A DNA stretch of 34,590 bases from Planctomycetia bacterium (GCA_005799265.1 SYHD01000198.1:1-34590); one strand, 5' to 3'; numbered from the stretch's first letter, positions 1-8,351 are shown. A program made the numbers and translations. Notes: a model not told the origin generated them from the sequence alone.

Positions 1-281
1 AGCTCGAGGTGCACGCTGGCGGGTAGAAAATGTAGACAAGATGGCCGGTTTGTGCTGCCTACGCAGCAGCACCTACTGGAACGCGTACTGGCAATCGGTC
101 AGCTAACCATCCATCCAGTGCCGGAATCTGCGGGCACACCCCGTGAGAACGAGCGGGTGCGAACTGCCCTTTACTCCGGGTTCCCGGCACTGTATTAGAG
201 GACCACTTCGCAGCAGCTGCCAAGCTCCGCACGGATCGCGGAGTTGCTCACCTGGGCAGCGTTCAGGGAGGATGTCGTATC
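1..281. other. Left-edge region without a confident gene
   Basis: No recognisable gene. Frame 1 on the plus strand is open from the window edge to a TAG at 196-198 (65 codons). It could be the tail of a gene that starts outside the window, but I recognise no family in it. The ribosome binding site of the next gene (AGGGAGG, 265-271) lies at the right end. A CTCGAG site is at 3-8. Confidence 0.3.
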
Positions 282-566
282 GTGTCGCTTTTTCTCGAAT
301 TCGCCGTCTTCGTCGCAACGATCAGTGGCCTATTGATCGGCGGTATGTGCATTTACTGGGTCAAAGTGCGACCCAGTGCGAGGCGAGCACGCTGGGGCGG
401 CCGGCTCTTCATCGTGACGCTTTTGAGCCTTGGAGCGACCGCGTTGATGGCTGCACTGGTCCGAGCGGATGGTCTGGCGCCGCTTGGTCTTCTGTCGGGT
501 CTGCTCATCGCGGGAATGCTATGGGACAGCCCCATGCCCTCGCTGGATGACGAGACAGTCTCTTGA
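282..566 (+). CDS. Small three-helix membrane protein, function unknown
   Basis: A 94-residue protein starting with GTG at 282, chosen because AGGGAGG sits about 10 bases upstream. It contains three hydrophobic segments (about residues 4-27, 43-60 and 66-82) separated by a basic loop (RPSARRARWGGR), and ends in an acidic tail. The positive loop after the first helix suggests that the loop is cytoplasmic. I recognise no enzymatic motif or named family. It stands alone, upstream of and codirectional with a DUF1501 gene 219 bases away, with a small hairpin between them, so it is probably a separate unit. The start is well supported by the Shine-Dalgarno; the function is unknown. Confidence 0.6.
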   Translation: MSLFLEFAVFVATISGLLIGGMCIYWVKVRPSARRARWGGRLFIVTLLSLGATALMAALVRADGLAPLGLLSGLLIAGMLWDSPMPSLDDETVS

Positions 567-640
567 CGCAGCCTACCCCTATTTCCTCGGCCACGCGACG
601 CCGCCCCTGCCGGGGAGTGCGGATCTAACTGCGCCCGTAT

Positions 641-661
641 GATAGTGCCGCCGCCACTATC
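641..661. other. Short stem-loop after the small membrane protein gene
   Basis: GATAGTG (641-647) pairs with CACTATC (655-661) across a 7-base GC-rich loop. There is no T-run after it, so it is not a classical intrinsic terminator. It could mark the 3' end of the upstream transcript. Confidence 0.35.
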
Positions 662-784
662 GTGCGCTCTTGCCTAGTCTTCCAAACAAACCAAAAAAAT
701 CGAAGTTTCGTATTGCGACGGCACGAAAGAGATAATAGGATAGCGGTGGATGTGAACTTACACACACTCTAAGGGGGGTTACCC

Positions 785-2080
785 GTGCTCAACCTGCTTG
801 GTTCCTCGATGAAGTTCTGCGATGGCATGAGCCGCCGCAACTTTCTGCAAATCGGCGCGTTCGGCGCCGGCCTGACGCTGGCTGACATGCTGCGCGCCAA
901 GGCCCAGGCCAGCAACGTCCCCGATCGCGTGGGCGCCTCGACGCCGACGAAATCCGCCATCATGATCTACCTGCCCGGTGGTCCGTCCCACTTGGACATG
1001 TACGACATCAAGACCGAAGCTCCCGTCGAATATCGCGGCGAGTTCCGCGCCATTCAGACGAACGTTCCCGGCGTGCAGATCTGCGAACATTTCCCGCGTC
1101 AAGCTCGCATGTGGGACAAGCTCTCCTGCATTCGCTCCATCGTCTCCGTCGATGAACACTCCGATAGCCTGGTCATGACCGGCTACAGCGAAAACACCAA
1201 CCGCATCTCCCATCATCCGTCGTTCGGCTCCGTGATGTCGCGCCTGCGCGGCAACGCCAACGCCGACATTCCGCCTTTCGTCAGCCTGCGCGGCATGTCG
1301 ATCGGCTGCGAACCTGGCTACCTCGGTGTCGCGCATCGCGCCTTCCAGCCGAGTGGTGCTGGCATGGCTAATCTCACGTTCCCCGCCGGCGTCAATACGG
1401 AACGTTCCGGCGATCGCCGCGACCTTCTCGAACGCTTCGACACCACACGTCGTGAAATCGACCAGACCGGCTCCATGCGCGGCATGGACGCTTTCACGCA
1501 GCGCGCCTTCGACATGGTCGCCTCCGGCAGCACTCGCCGCGCTCTCGACCTGTCCGCCGAAGATATGCGTACCCGCGATCGTTATCGCGGTATCGAGCAG
1601 TTCCTCACCGCGCGTCGGCTCGTCGAGTCCGGCGTCGGCTGCGTTACTCTCGCCTACGGCGGTTGGGATACGCACGAACGCAACTTTGAAACCCTCCGCC
1701 GTCAGCTGCCGGAACTCGATCGCGGCATCGCGAATCTGGTTCAGGATCTGCACGATCGCGGCATGGATCGCGACACCGCCGTTGTCGTTTGGGGCGAGTT
1801 CGGCCGCACGCCGCGCGTCAACGGCAACATGGGCGGCCGCGATCACTGGGGTCCACTCATGGGCGCGATGGTTGCCGGCGGCGGTCTCCGCATGGGTCAG
1901 GCGATTGGCGCCTCCAGCGCTCGCGGCGAATACCCGCGCGATCGCCGTTACTCCGCCTCGCAGGTTCTCAGCACGCTTTATCGTTCGATGGGCATCGACG
2001 CCTCGATGACCTTCCCGAACGGCAGCGGCCGACCGATGTACATCCTCGACGACCGCGAACCGGTCACCGAGCTTCTGTAA
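785..2080 (+). CDS. DUF1501 family protein, Tat-exported
   Basis: A 431-residue DUF1501 protein, a family abundant in planctomycetes and related to the alkaline phosphatase/sulfatase fold. Its substrate is not established. The GTG start at 785 follows AAGGGGGG (771-778) by six bases. A twin-arginine motif SRRNFLQIG (residues 16-24) plus a hydrophobic stretch ending near AQA predicts Tat export of a folded, probably metal-containing protein. Family hallmarks are visible: GGPSHLD (65-71), GEFGRTP (337-343) and GGRDHWG (350-356). The usual partner, a DUF1549/DUF1553 gene directly upstream, is absent. An intrinsic terminator follows the stop codon, so this is probably a monocistronic unit. Family assignment is firm; the biochemical role is inferred only as a periplasmic hydrolase-like protein. 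Confidence 0.9.
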   Translation: MLNLLGSSMKFCDGMSRRNFLQIGAFGAGLTLADMLRAKAQASNVPDRVGASTPTKSAIMIYLPGGPSHLDMYDIKTEAPVEYRGEFRAIQTNVPGVQICEHFPRQARMWDKLSCIRSIVSVDEHSDSLVMTGYSENTNRISHHPSFGSVMSRLRGNANADIPPFVSLRGMSIGCEPGYLGVAHRAFQPSGAGMANLTFPAGVNTERSGDRRDLLERFDTTRREIDQTGSMRGMDAFTQRAFDMVASGSTRRALDLSAEDMRTRDRYRGIEQFLTARRLVESGVGCVTLAYGGWDTHERNFETLRRQLPELDRGIANLVQDLHDRGMDRDTAVVVWGEFGRTPRVNGNMGGRDHWGPLMGAMVAGGGLRMGQAIGASSARGEYPRDRRYSASQVLSTLYRSMGIDASMTFPNGSGRPMYILDDREPVTELL

Positions 2081-2103
2081 TCGACAAGTTGAACGACTGA
2101 AGG

Positions 2104-2143
2104 AAAGCCCGATGGCGAAACGGCCATCGGGCTTTTGTTTTTC
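2104..2143 (+). terminator. Rho-independent terminator after DUF1501 gene
   Basis: A perfect 13-bp stem, 2104-2116 with 2123-2135, with a 6-base loop, followed by a T-rich run (TTTTGTTTTT). It lies 23 bases after the stop of the DUF1501 gene and ends that transcript. Confidence 0.9.
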
Positions 2144-2245
2144 CCCAAACGCCTCACTGGTCGAGTGAGGATGCCTACTTGAACTTGAGCGTCGAAACCA
2201 CGATGTGATACAAACAAGTTCAATGCCCCGCCCCAATGTGCATGG

Positions 2246-3577
2246 ATGCACCGTATGGTCGATCGTTCGCTTGATCTTGGCTCGTACTTGCTTCGCCAGC
2301 GCTGGCTGATAGTCGTGCTCGCCTGCGTGTTCCTTGCCGTTCATGTTCAATACACGCTCAAGCTTCGCCATTCCGAGCACGGAAACCGCTCCGCCTTTCT
2401 TCGTTGGCGCGCGCCGCTCGCCGAGCTCGACGACGGCGTCAACGTCTGGGAAAAGTATGCCCACCCTAACACGCCGTTGACGACGATCCTGCTCAAGCCG
2501 TTTCTCGACCTGCCGCCGATGCTTGGATCGAGCTTGTGGTTTCTTTGCAAGTCTGTGCTCGCCTTGGCGTCGATTCTCGGTATGCTCATGTTGCTCGATT
2601 CCGCGGAACGCCCAATTCCGCTTTGGGGCAAAATGCTCGCCGTCGCGCTCAGCATCCGTCCGATCGCCGGCGATCTCATGCACGGCAACGTCAATCTGCT
2701 GATCCTGTTTCTTATCGTGGCGATGCTCATCGCGACGCTGAATCGGCATGGCATGCTCGCCGGTTTGTTGCTTGGATTCGCGATCGCTTGTAAATTGACG
2801 CCCGCGCTGTTTCTTTTTTACTTCCTCTGGAAACGCGCCTGGACCACGCTGCTCGGCGCCGGCGTCGGCCTGTTTGTGTTTGTTCTTCTTCCTGGCGCGG
2901 TGTTCGGCTGGAACAACAACCTAACCTATTGGCAGAGTTGGCGTCATCAAATGGTCGCGCCGTATGCCGCCGGGATCGTATCCAGTGAGCACAAGAATCA
3001 ATCGCTGCCGGGGCTGTTGCATCGCATGCTCGGTGCTGAGCCGTCGTTTTCCGAATACGACGGCGATGTCAAGATCGTGCTGGAGACGCACAATCTCGTC
3101 TCGTGGGATCGTCAGGCCGTGCAAGGGATGATTCTCGCGTCGATGGTCCTATTCTCTTTTGCCGCGATGGGTTTCTGTCGGGCGTCGATGAGAGATCCGC
3201 CTCGGCTGGAGCTAATCGCCGAGTTCAGCGTCGTCATCCTGGGCATGCTGCTTTTTTGCGAGCGGACATGGAAGCACCATTGCGTGACGTTGCTGGTGCC
3301 GTTCTGCGTGCTGGCGTACGTCGTATCGAACGGCAGCTTCGCGCGAGGTCAGCGTTGGTGCGCGGGAATCGCACTTGGGCTCACCTGCTCGTTGATGCTC
3401 TCGACCAGTACCGCTGTCTTCGATCAACATCTTGACGCGCACGAGCGCGTCGGCAAACTCGCGCAAGTCTACGGCGCCTATGTGTGGGCATTTCTGGTGC
3501 TGCTTGCGAGCATGTTCATCATCCTTCATCATTGCCGCCTGAGTGTTGGTGTTCGCGAACTCGAGTCCGAGCGCTAA
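2246..3577 (+). CDS. GT87-like (DUF2029) membrane glycosyltransferase
   Basis: A 443-residue polytopic membrane protein that resembles glycosyltransferase family 87 (DUF2029). These are GT-C fold enzymes that use a polyprenyl-phosphate sugar donor; the mycobacterial mannosyltransferase PimE is the known example. Visible support: an N-terminal helix (about 21-37), a first loop with acidic residues (LAELDDGVNVWEKY, where the GT-C catalytic Asp is expected), the family-like segment LMHGNVNLLILFLI (position usually G-Q-x-N in the family), ACKLTPALFLFYFL, and about nine further hydrophobic spans. The start is uncertain: ATG at 2246 or 2255, with no strong Shine-Dalgarno. It stands alone between a terminator and the yceH-like gene. 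The sugar and acceptor cannot be read from the sequence. Confidence 0.75.
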   Translation: MHRMVDRSLDLGSYLLRQRWLIVVLACVFLAVHVQYTLKLRHSEHGNRSAFLRWRAPLAELDDGVNVWEKYAHPNTPLTTILLKPFLDLPPMLGSSLWFLCKSVLALASILGMLMLLDSAERPIPLWGKMLAVALSIRPIAGDLMHGNVNLLILFLIVAMLIATLNRHGMLAGLLLGFAIACKLTPALFLFYFLWKRAWTTLLGAGVGLFVFVLLPGAVFGWNNNLTYWQSWRHQMVAPYAAGIVSSEHKNQSLPGLLHRMLGAEPSFSEYDGDVKIVLETHNLVSWDRQAVQGMILASMVLFSFAAMGFCRASMRDPPRLELIAEFSVVILGMLLFCERTWKHHCVTLLVPFCVLAYVVSNGSFARGQRWCAGIALGLTCSLMLSTSTAVFDQHLDAHERVGKLAQVYGAYVWAFLVLLASMFIILHHCRLSVGVRELESER

Positions 3578-3661
3578 GCCGCAAGCGCTGGCCGCCGTCT
3601 TTCCTTTCGGCCGACTCCATATAACATTGCTGAATCGAGCGTACGAGAGGAAGGAATCGGC

Positions 3662-4402
3662 ATGTCCACGGAAACATCCACCACAACCATAAGTTGGCCG
3701 ACGCTGTCGATGGCTGATCGGCGCGTGCTCGGCGTCATGGTCGAAAAGGCGAAGACCACGCCCGACGTATATCCGATGAGCCTCAACTCGCTGATGACCG
3801 GGTCGAATCAGAAGAGCAATCGCGAACCGATCATGAACCTGAGCGAGGAGGATATCGAAACGACGTTGATGGCCATGCAGCCCAAGGGCTACGTCACGCG
3901 CATCCAGGGCGGCCGCGTCGAACGCTGGCGGCATAACCTCTACGACCTCTGGAGTGTCAACAAGGTTGAACTCGCCATTCTCACGGAGTTGCTGTTGCGC
4001 GGCCCGCAAACCGAGGGCGAACTGCGCCAGCGTGCCAGTCGCATGGAGCCGATCGACGATCTCGACTCGCTTCGTGCCGCGTTGAGACCAATGCATGAGC
4101 GTAAGCTGATCGTTTTCCTCGGCGATGAAGGGCGGCGCGGCACGCTTATCACGCACGGTTTTCATGCGGCCAAAGAGCTCGAAATGCTCAGGTCGCGCGC
4201 GCCGGTCGAGGACATCGTTGCCGCCACGCCGGTTCGCGCGATCCCGACGGTTGACCAGGATCGTGTGGGCAAGCTCGAAACGGAGTTGCGCGAGACCAAG
4301 CAAGAACTCGCGTCGCTGCGAACGTTCGTACAACAACTGCAAGAAACGCTGAACTTGACCAGGACGCAGCTACAGGCGCTCAAGGAATCGCTTGGCGCTT
4401 AG
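3662..4402 (+). CDS. yceH: YceH/DUF480 family protein (UPF0502)
   Basis: A 246-residue protein of the DUF480/YceH family, which folds as two winged-helix domains and has no settled function. The N-terminal half shows the family signature (RRVLGVMVEKAKTTPDVYP, then SLNSLMTGSNQKSNREP). The second winged-helix begins near VELAILTELLLRGPQTEGELR. The C-terminal 40 residues (KLETELRETKQELASLRTF onwards) have heptad spacing typical of a coiled coil, longer than in the ~215-residue E. coli protein. AGAGGAAGGA stands just before the ATG. It is the first gene of a close series: the pseudouridine synthase begins 22 bases after its stop and the PyrK-like gene follows, so cotranscription is likely. Confidence 0.88.
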   Translation: MSTETSTTTISWPTLSMADRRVLGVMVEKAKTTPDVYPMSLNSLMTGSNQKSNREPIMNLSEEDIETTLMAMQPKGYVTRIQGGRVERWRHNLYDLWSVNKVELAILTELLLRGPQTEGELRQRASRMEPIDDLDSLRAALRPMHERKLIVFLGDEGRRGTLITHGFHAAKELEMLRSRAPVEDIVAATPVRAIPTVDQDRVGKLETELRETKQELASLRTFVQQLQETLNLTRTQLQALKESLGA

Positions 4403-4424
4403 CAAGGCGAAATCGAAAGTACCC

Positions 4425-5144
4425 ATGGACCGACTCAACAAGTATCTAGCGCACGCCGGTGTCGGATCGCGGCGTCATTGCGAATCGCTGATCCGCGCGG
4501 GCCGTGTCTCAATCGACGGCGAGGTGGTCACCGACCTGGCCACGCGCGTCGCGCCCGAACAAGAGGTGCATCTCGACGGTGAACCCGTTCACGCCGAGAA
4601 ATTCGTCTACTGGCTCGTCAACAAGCCGCGCGGATACTTGTGTACCAATCATGACCCTGCCGGCCGGCCTCTCGCAATCGATATCGTGCCGCACATCTCG
4701 CAGCGCGTCTACACGGTCGGCCGACTCGATGAGGACAGCGAGGGCCTCTTGCTGCTGACCAACGACGGCGAGTTGGCCAATCGTCTGATGCACCCGCGCT
4801 ACGGCGTCGAGAAGAGCTACCTCGCTCTGGTGGCTGGTATTCCGTCGCCCGAGGATCTCCGGAAGCTGCTCGAAGGCGTTTACCTCGCGGAAGGGCATGT
4901 CAAGGCTCGCTACGTCAAACGTCTCCGCAAACAAGGCGACAGTACTTGGCTGCGCATCGTACTCGCCGAGGGCAAGAACCGTGAGATTCGCCGCATGCTC
5001 GCCAAGCTCGGGCATAAGGTCCTGCGTTTGCGGCGCATCGCCATCGGCACGGTCGATATCGGCAGCCTGCAGCCGCGCAAGTCGCGCCTGTTGACGCCGC
5101 GCGAGTTGAAGGCATTGCAGAAATTGGCGGCCAAAGTCCCGTAA
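4425..5144 (+). CDS. rluB: Pseudouridine synthase, RluB/RsuA family
   Basis: A 239-residue pseudouridine synthase of the RsuA/RluB/RluE/RluF group, which isomerises one uridine in rRNA. An N-terminal S4 RNA-binding domain (about residues 2-48, with NKYLAHAGVGSRR) is followed by the catalytic domain with VNKPRGYLC (66-73) and GRLDEDSEGLLLLTND, where D102 is the expected catalytic aspartate. NREIRRML near the C-terminus is also typical of the group. I chose ATG 4425 because the S4 domain begins there. An upstream in-frame TTG at 4392 would overlap the yceH stop and add 11 residues that look unconserved. RluB (23S U2605) is the most likely member, but RsuA-type specificity cannot be excluded from sequence alone. 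Confidence 0.9.
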   Translation: MDRLNKYLAHAGVGSRRHCESLIRAGRVSIDGEVVTDLATRVAPEQEVHLDGEPVHAEKFVYWLVNKPRGYLCTNHDPAGRPLAIDIVPHISQRVYTVGRLDEDSEGLLLLTNDGELANRLMHPRYGVEKSYLALVAGIPSPEDLRKLLEGVYLAEGHVKARYVKRLRKQGDSTWLRIVLAEGKNREIRRMLAKLGHKVLRLRRIAIGTVDIGSLQPRKSRLLTPRELKALQKLAAKVP

Positions 5145-5182
5145 GGCAAACGAGACTGCTTGCCCTGCAATAGAATAAGCGA

Positions 5183-6007
5183 ATGAGCTTTCAGCAACAC
5201 TCCACGCCCGTTCTTGCCAACTTCGCACTGGCGAAAAACACCTATTTGATCCGGCTTCAATGCCCCACGCTCGCGGCGGCGATTCGCCCCGGTCAATTCG
5301 TGATGATCCGCTCGCCGCGCAGCACCGATCCGCTTCTGGCTCGGCCGTTCGCCCTCTATGACACCCGTCTCGATGAACGCGGCACGCCGATCGGCATCGA
5401 TGTCGTCTATCTCGTCGTCGGCAAAATGACGACGTTGTTAGCCAATCTCAAGGCCGGCGATTTGCTTGAAGTATGGGGTCCGCTCGGCAATGGGTTCCCT
5501 GACCCAATCGGCGATCAACACGTGGCCCTCGTCGCCGGCGGCATTGGGCAGACGCCTTTCCTGGCTCACATCCGCGAACTGCTCGGTACGCGCGGCTACG
5601 GCGGCAGGACAGCGAAACCACGCGTCAAACAAGTCTCGCTCTATTACGGCGTTCGCTCCGCCGATTTGGCTGCCGGCGTGGGCGACTTCCGCGCCGCCGG
5701 GGCGACCATCCATCTCGCGTCCAACGACGGCACGCTCGGCCATCACGGCTTCGTCACCGATCTGCTTGCATCGCATGTTCCTCCGCAGCACCTTTATGGC
5801 TGCGGCCCTGAACCGATGCTGCACGCCCTCGCAACTCAAGCTGAAGCGCGCAAGATCCCGTGCCATTTGTCGCTGGAGACGCCGATGGCGTGCGGCGTCG
5901 GCATTTGCTTCAGCTGCGTGACGCCGGTGAAAACGAGCGACGGTTGGGACTACAAACGGGTGTGCGTCGATGGGCCGGTCTTTGACGCAGCGTGCTTAAA
6001 GTGGTGA
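5183..6007 (+). CDS. pyrK: Dihydroorotate dehydrogenase electron transfer subunit PyrK-like
   Basis: A 274-residue FAD/[2Fe-2S] oxidoreductase subunit matching PyrK, which passes electrons from a class 1B dihydroorotate dehydrogenase to NAD+ in pyrimidine synthesis. A ferredoxin-reductase-like FAD domain includes RPGQFVMIR and LLARPFALYD. The NAD-binding part has VALVAGGIGQTPFLAHI. The C-terminal cluster motif has C237, C242, C245 and C261 (C-x4-C-x2-C-x15-C), the PyrK ligand pattern. Length fits the family (about 250-280). The partner pyrD is not in the window, so the partner may be encoded elsewhere or the protein may serve another dehydrogenase. It starts 38 bases after rluB and is followed 9 bases later by a large palindrome. 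Confidence 0.87.
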   Translation: MSFQQHSTPVLANFALAKNTYLIRLQCPTLAAAIRPGQFVMIRSPRSTDPLLARPFALYDTRLDERGTPIGIDVVYLVVGKMTTLLANLKAGDLLEVWGPLGNGFPDPIGDQHVALVAGGIGQTPFLAHIRELLGTRGYGGRTAKPRVKQVSLYYGVRSADLAAGVGDFRAAGATIHLASNDGTLGHHGFVTDLLASHVPPQHLYGCGPEPMLHALATQAEARKIPCHLSLETPMACGVGICFSCVTPVKTSDGWDYKRVCVDGPVFDAACLKW

Positions 6008-6015
6008 GTTGGTGT

Positions 6016-6076
6016 TTCAGAGCCTGAAGCGTGAGCGAAGGAATTCTCCTCCTTCGCTCACGCTTCAGGCTCTGAA
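6016..6076. repeat. Perfect 27-bp palindrome (REP-like) after pyrK
   Basis: The arm 6016-6042 is an exact reverse complement of 6050-6076, separated by 7 bases. There is no T-run. It sits between the end of pyrK and the end of the minus-strand TPR fragment, so it may act as a two-way 3' end. Sequence and style (arms containing GAAGCGTGAGCGAAGG) suggest a dispersed genomic palindrome rather than a dedicated terminator. Confidence 0.85.
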
Positions 6077-6081
6077 TTGCG

Positions 6082-6397
6082 TCAAACGATTCGGAACGGC
6101 GAATAGAGTGCCCGGATATTACCCGCTCGTTCGGCGTGTAGTTCCGCTTCCTCCGAACGTCCCGTTTTGAAGAGCAGATCGGCGAGATTCTCCATCACTT
6201 CCGCGAGCGCTGGATGTTCCGGCGCCATGTATTCCTGGCGCAAACGCAATGCGGCCCGCAAGCACGGCTCAGCGTCGGCGAACTTGCCTTGCGCCTTGAG
6301 GATCGTGGCGAGTTGATTCAAGCCCCCGCAGGACGCCGGCATCTTTGGCCCCGCGATATTTTCCGTCAGCGCCAGTGATCGGCGTTGATTTTCAAAC
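6082..6397 (-). pseudogene. Partial duplicate of the TPR gene (3' end only)
   Basis: On the minus strand this encodes 86 residues from an ATG at 6342, and homology extends upstream to about 6397 without a start. It closely matches the C-terminal ~105 residues of the intact TPR protein 1 kb away. GLNQL, QGK-ADAEPCLRAALRLRQEY and MAPEHPALA are shared. DNA at 6210-6300 is nearly identical to 7191-7281, with mismatches growing towards both ends. The rest of the TPR gene and its two membrane helices are missing, and upstream the frame meets stops and a transposase-like scrap. I read this as a broken partial duplication. A short expressed TPR peptide from ATG 6342 is possible but no Shine-Dalgarno supports it. 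Confidence 0.75.
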
Positions 6398-6482
6398 GCG
6401 CTTCCAACTCAGCAAGCCGCCGTTCCAGGACGGCAATGCGAGCGTCTCGTTTGTCACAACCAGGGCAACTGGGTGCATCCAT
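6366..6482 (-). pseudogene. N-terminal scrap of an IS66-like transposase
   Basis: A 38-codon minus-strand frame from ATG 6482 to a TGA at 6366-6368. Its first 30 residues have CPGC (residues 6-9) followed by RDARIAVLERRLAELEARL, a short cysteine pair and leucine-heptad coil. This resembles the N-terminus of IS66-type (TnpC) and related transposases common in planctomycetes. The rest of the transposase is absent: the frame runs into the duplicated TPR sequence and stops. I infer an insertion-sequence remnant at the edge of the duplication. The family name rests on recalled resemblance and needs a search. Confidence 0.5.
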
Positions 6483-6553
6483 GCCGACATACTACAAAAA
6501 CGGCCCGTGCGTAGCTGCGCCAGTTTTCAATGATGAACGGTTACATCGATTGT

Positions 6554-6952
6554 TTACAAATGGTGAAACAATTTGTACGCCTCTTTGTAGCGATCAACAA
6601 CATAACTGTTGACGTAGAAAAGATTCTTCTTCAGGACTTCCAGGTGGCGTTTCTGGTCTGACTTGTCTTCCTTGATGGCGTCTTCCAGCATCTTGACGTA
6701 GCTATCCCCCACCTTGCCGAAAGTTCCCTTGTAGGCATTCCATTTTTCGAGAATCTTCTCTCTGTCTTTGGTCGTCGCACCAGGAGAATAGAAGAGGCGA
6801 TCGATCTTGTCGATGTCCTTCAGGGCATCCTCGATGCCCGAGGATTTACGCCAGCGGACGAAGAGGAACGTTCCCTTCGCCGCCGGCTTCTTTAGGCCCG
6901 AGTCCCTCTCGAAGGTCTCTTTAAATTTTTTCCACATTTCCAAACCAATCAT
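6554..6952 (-). CDS. Hypothetical Lys/Asp-rich soluble protein
   Basis: A 132-residue protein starting at ATG 6952, preceded by AAGGA seven bases upstream on the minus strand. It is highly charged, has no signal peptide or membrane span, and is probably mostly helical (KDREKILEKWNAY, VKMLEDAIKEDKSDQKRHLEVL). I recognise no family or catalytic motif. Its AT-richer codon use differs from its neighbours. Together with the transposase-like scrap next to it, this suggests acquired DNA. It could be an accessory effector or a TA-like protein, but nothing in the sequence shows that. Confidence 0.6.
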   Translation of the reverse strand: MIGLEMWKKFKETFERDSGLKKPAAKGTFLFVRWRKSSGIEDALKDIDKIDRLFYSPGATTKDREKILEKWNAYKGTFGKVGDSYVKMLEDAIKEDKSDQKRHLEVLKKNLFYVNSYVVDRYKEAYKLFHHL

Positions 6953-7072
6953 GGATTTTTCCTTGGAACAATGATCGACTCCGGAACAAAATCGACTGCA
7001 AAAAAAAACTACGAGAAATCGTCACGGTTGTCAAGCATTTTTGCCCAGAGTTCGCGCAGACCTCCCGATCGT

Positions 7073-8239
7073 TCACTCATGGTCGTGCGACGCATGGACG
7101 GCGCGAATCTGCTCGGCCCGGCCAAGGCAGCCTTCCGCCTCCTGACAGCGGCCCATGCTGAGCAGGAGTTCAGCGAGATTCTCCAGCACGTCCGCGAGCG
7201 CTGGATGTTCCGGCGCCATATACTCCTGGCGCAAACGCAATGCGGCCCGCAAGCACGGCTCAGCGTCGGCGAGCTTGCCTTGCGCCGTGAGGATCTCGCC
7301 GAGTTGATTTAAGCCGCTGCTCGACGCCGGCATGTTCGGACCCGCGAGTTTCTCGATCAACACCAATGATTGACGTTGCAGCGCCTCCGCCTCGGTGAGT
7401 CGGCCTTGCAACATTTGGACAAACGCCTGCATTTCCAAAAAGTTCGCCATAAGAATCGACTCTGGTTCGCCTGTCTGTGGCAATTCTGCCAGCGCATGTT
7501 GCAGCAGCGTTTCCGCTTCGGCAACGTTCTTTCGTCGCGCACATAGCTGCGCGAGTTCCAGCGTGCGGGCAATACGCTCCCGCCCGCTTGCGGCGATCTC
7601 ATAGGCCCGTCGATAAAACGGCTCCGCGGCAGCGTCGCGCCCTTGCTCGCTCGACACCCGGCCAAGCAGGACCAGGCACTCGGCTAATTGTGCCCGCGCG
7701 GGTTTCCGTTTACCCTCCAGCGTCACCAACACTTTTTGCAGAAGTGGCTCCGCCTTCGCGTACTGGGCGATCGATACATACACGCTCGCCAAGAGCAACA
7801 TCGCATGCATCGTGAACGCGTGCTCGCTGCCGCAGGCTCTCTCGGCCGTTGTGACTCCCTGCAGGCCGAACGCTTCCGCGTCATCGATGTTGCCCTGGGC
7901 GCGCGCAGCTTGAACGAGCCAGATCAGCGCAGACCCGCGCCGCAAATCGTCCGGAGCAAAGAGCTCCGCAAGACACAACGCCTCGCGCAAATTTCCTTCC
8001 GCCTCGACATAGCTCTTATTGCGGAATGCTTGTACGCCGCGGTGGAACTGCACCCAGTAGCGGAGATCGCGGTAGAAAAAAACGGGCACGACAATCGCCG
8101 CGATGCCAAGAAGGCCCACGATCCACCAGGCCTCGAAGAAGGCAGCTACGCCGGCGCTGGCGAGAATCAGCAAAATCGCTACCGATACGATCGGCCCGCT
8201 GTAGAGACGCAAAAAATTGCGGACCGAGATTTCATTCAT
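7073..8239 (-). CDS. Membrane-anchored tetratricopeptide repeat protein
   Basis: A 388-residue protein starting at ATG 8239 (MNEISVRNFL). The frame stays open another 239 codons upstream, but that part is antisense to aroF and is not protein-like. Two membrane helices lie at about residues 15-33 and 36-56. The rest is a run of TPR-type helical pairs: QFHRGVQAFRNKSYVEAEGNL, AKAEPLLQKVL, AEAETLLQHAL, DAEPCLRAALRLRQEYM. TPRs bind proteins, so it is likely a scaffold facing one side of the membrane; the partner is unknown. It is divergent from aroF with a 112-base gap. The last ~105 residues are duplicated in the fragment near 6.1-6.4 kb. No clear Shine-Dalgarno is visible. Confidence 0.8.
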   Translation of the reverse strand: MNEISVRNFLRLYSGPIVSVAILLILASAGVAAFFEAWWIVGLLGIAAIVVPVFFYRDLRYWVQFHRGVQAFRNKSYVEAEGNLREALCLAELFAPDDLRRGSALIWLVQAARAQGNIDDAEAFGLQGVTTAERACGSEHAFTMHAMLLLASVYVSIAQYAKAEPLLQKVLVTLEGKRKPARAQLAECLVLLGRVSSEQGRDAAAEPFYRRAYEIAASGRERIARTLELAQLCARRKNVAEAETLLQHALAELPQTGEPESILMANFLEMQAFVQMLQGRLTEAEALQRQSLVLIEKLAGPNMPASSSGLNQLGEILTAQGKLADAEPCLRAALRLRQEYMAPEHPALADVLENLAELLLSMGRCQEAEGCLGRAEQIRAVHASHDHE

Positions 8240-8308
8240 GGCAAAACGGGGAGTGCGGGAATCGACGGCAATTGCTATTGTAGGAATAGGGAAACCATGA
8301 AATTCGAC

Positions 8309-8337
8309 CCCGCAGGCTCGCTGCGCTCGCCTGCGGG
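8309..8337. repeat. GC-rich palindrome just upstream of the aroF ribosome binding site
   Basis: CCCGCAGGC (8309-8317) pairs perfectly with GCCTGCGGG (8329-8337) across 11 bases. It ends four bases before the aroF Shine-Dalgarno region, so in the mRNA it forms a stem beside the ribosome binding site. It could modulate translation, or it may simply be another dispersed palindrome. Confidence 0.65.
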
Positions 8338-8351
8338 CTTGGGAGGAACAT

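Noticed and set aside
706..740. Promoter-like boxes (TTGCGA and TAGGAT) upstream of the first DUF1501 gene
   Set aside because: Only 4 of 6 matches in each box, with alternatives nearby; too weak to report as a promoter.
779..2749. A 656-codon minus-strand frame opposite DUF1501
   Set aside because: It is the mirror of two well-supported plus-strand genes, with no family resemblance and no ribosome binding site; high-GC DNA gives long shadow frames.
3212..4342. A 376-codon minus-strand frame opposite the glycosyltransferase end and yceH
   Set aside because: It spans two genes and a gap on the other strand and resembles no protein.
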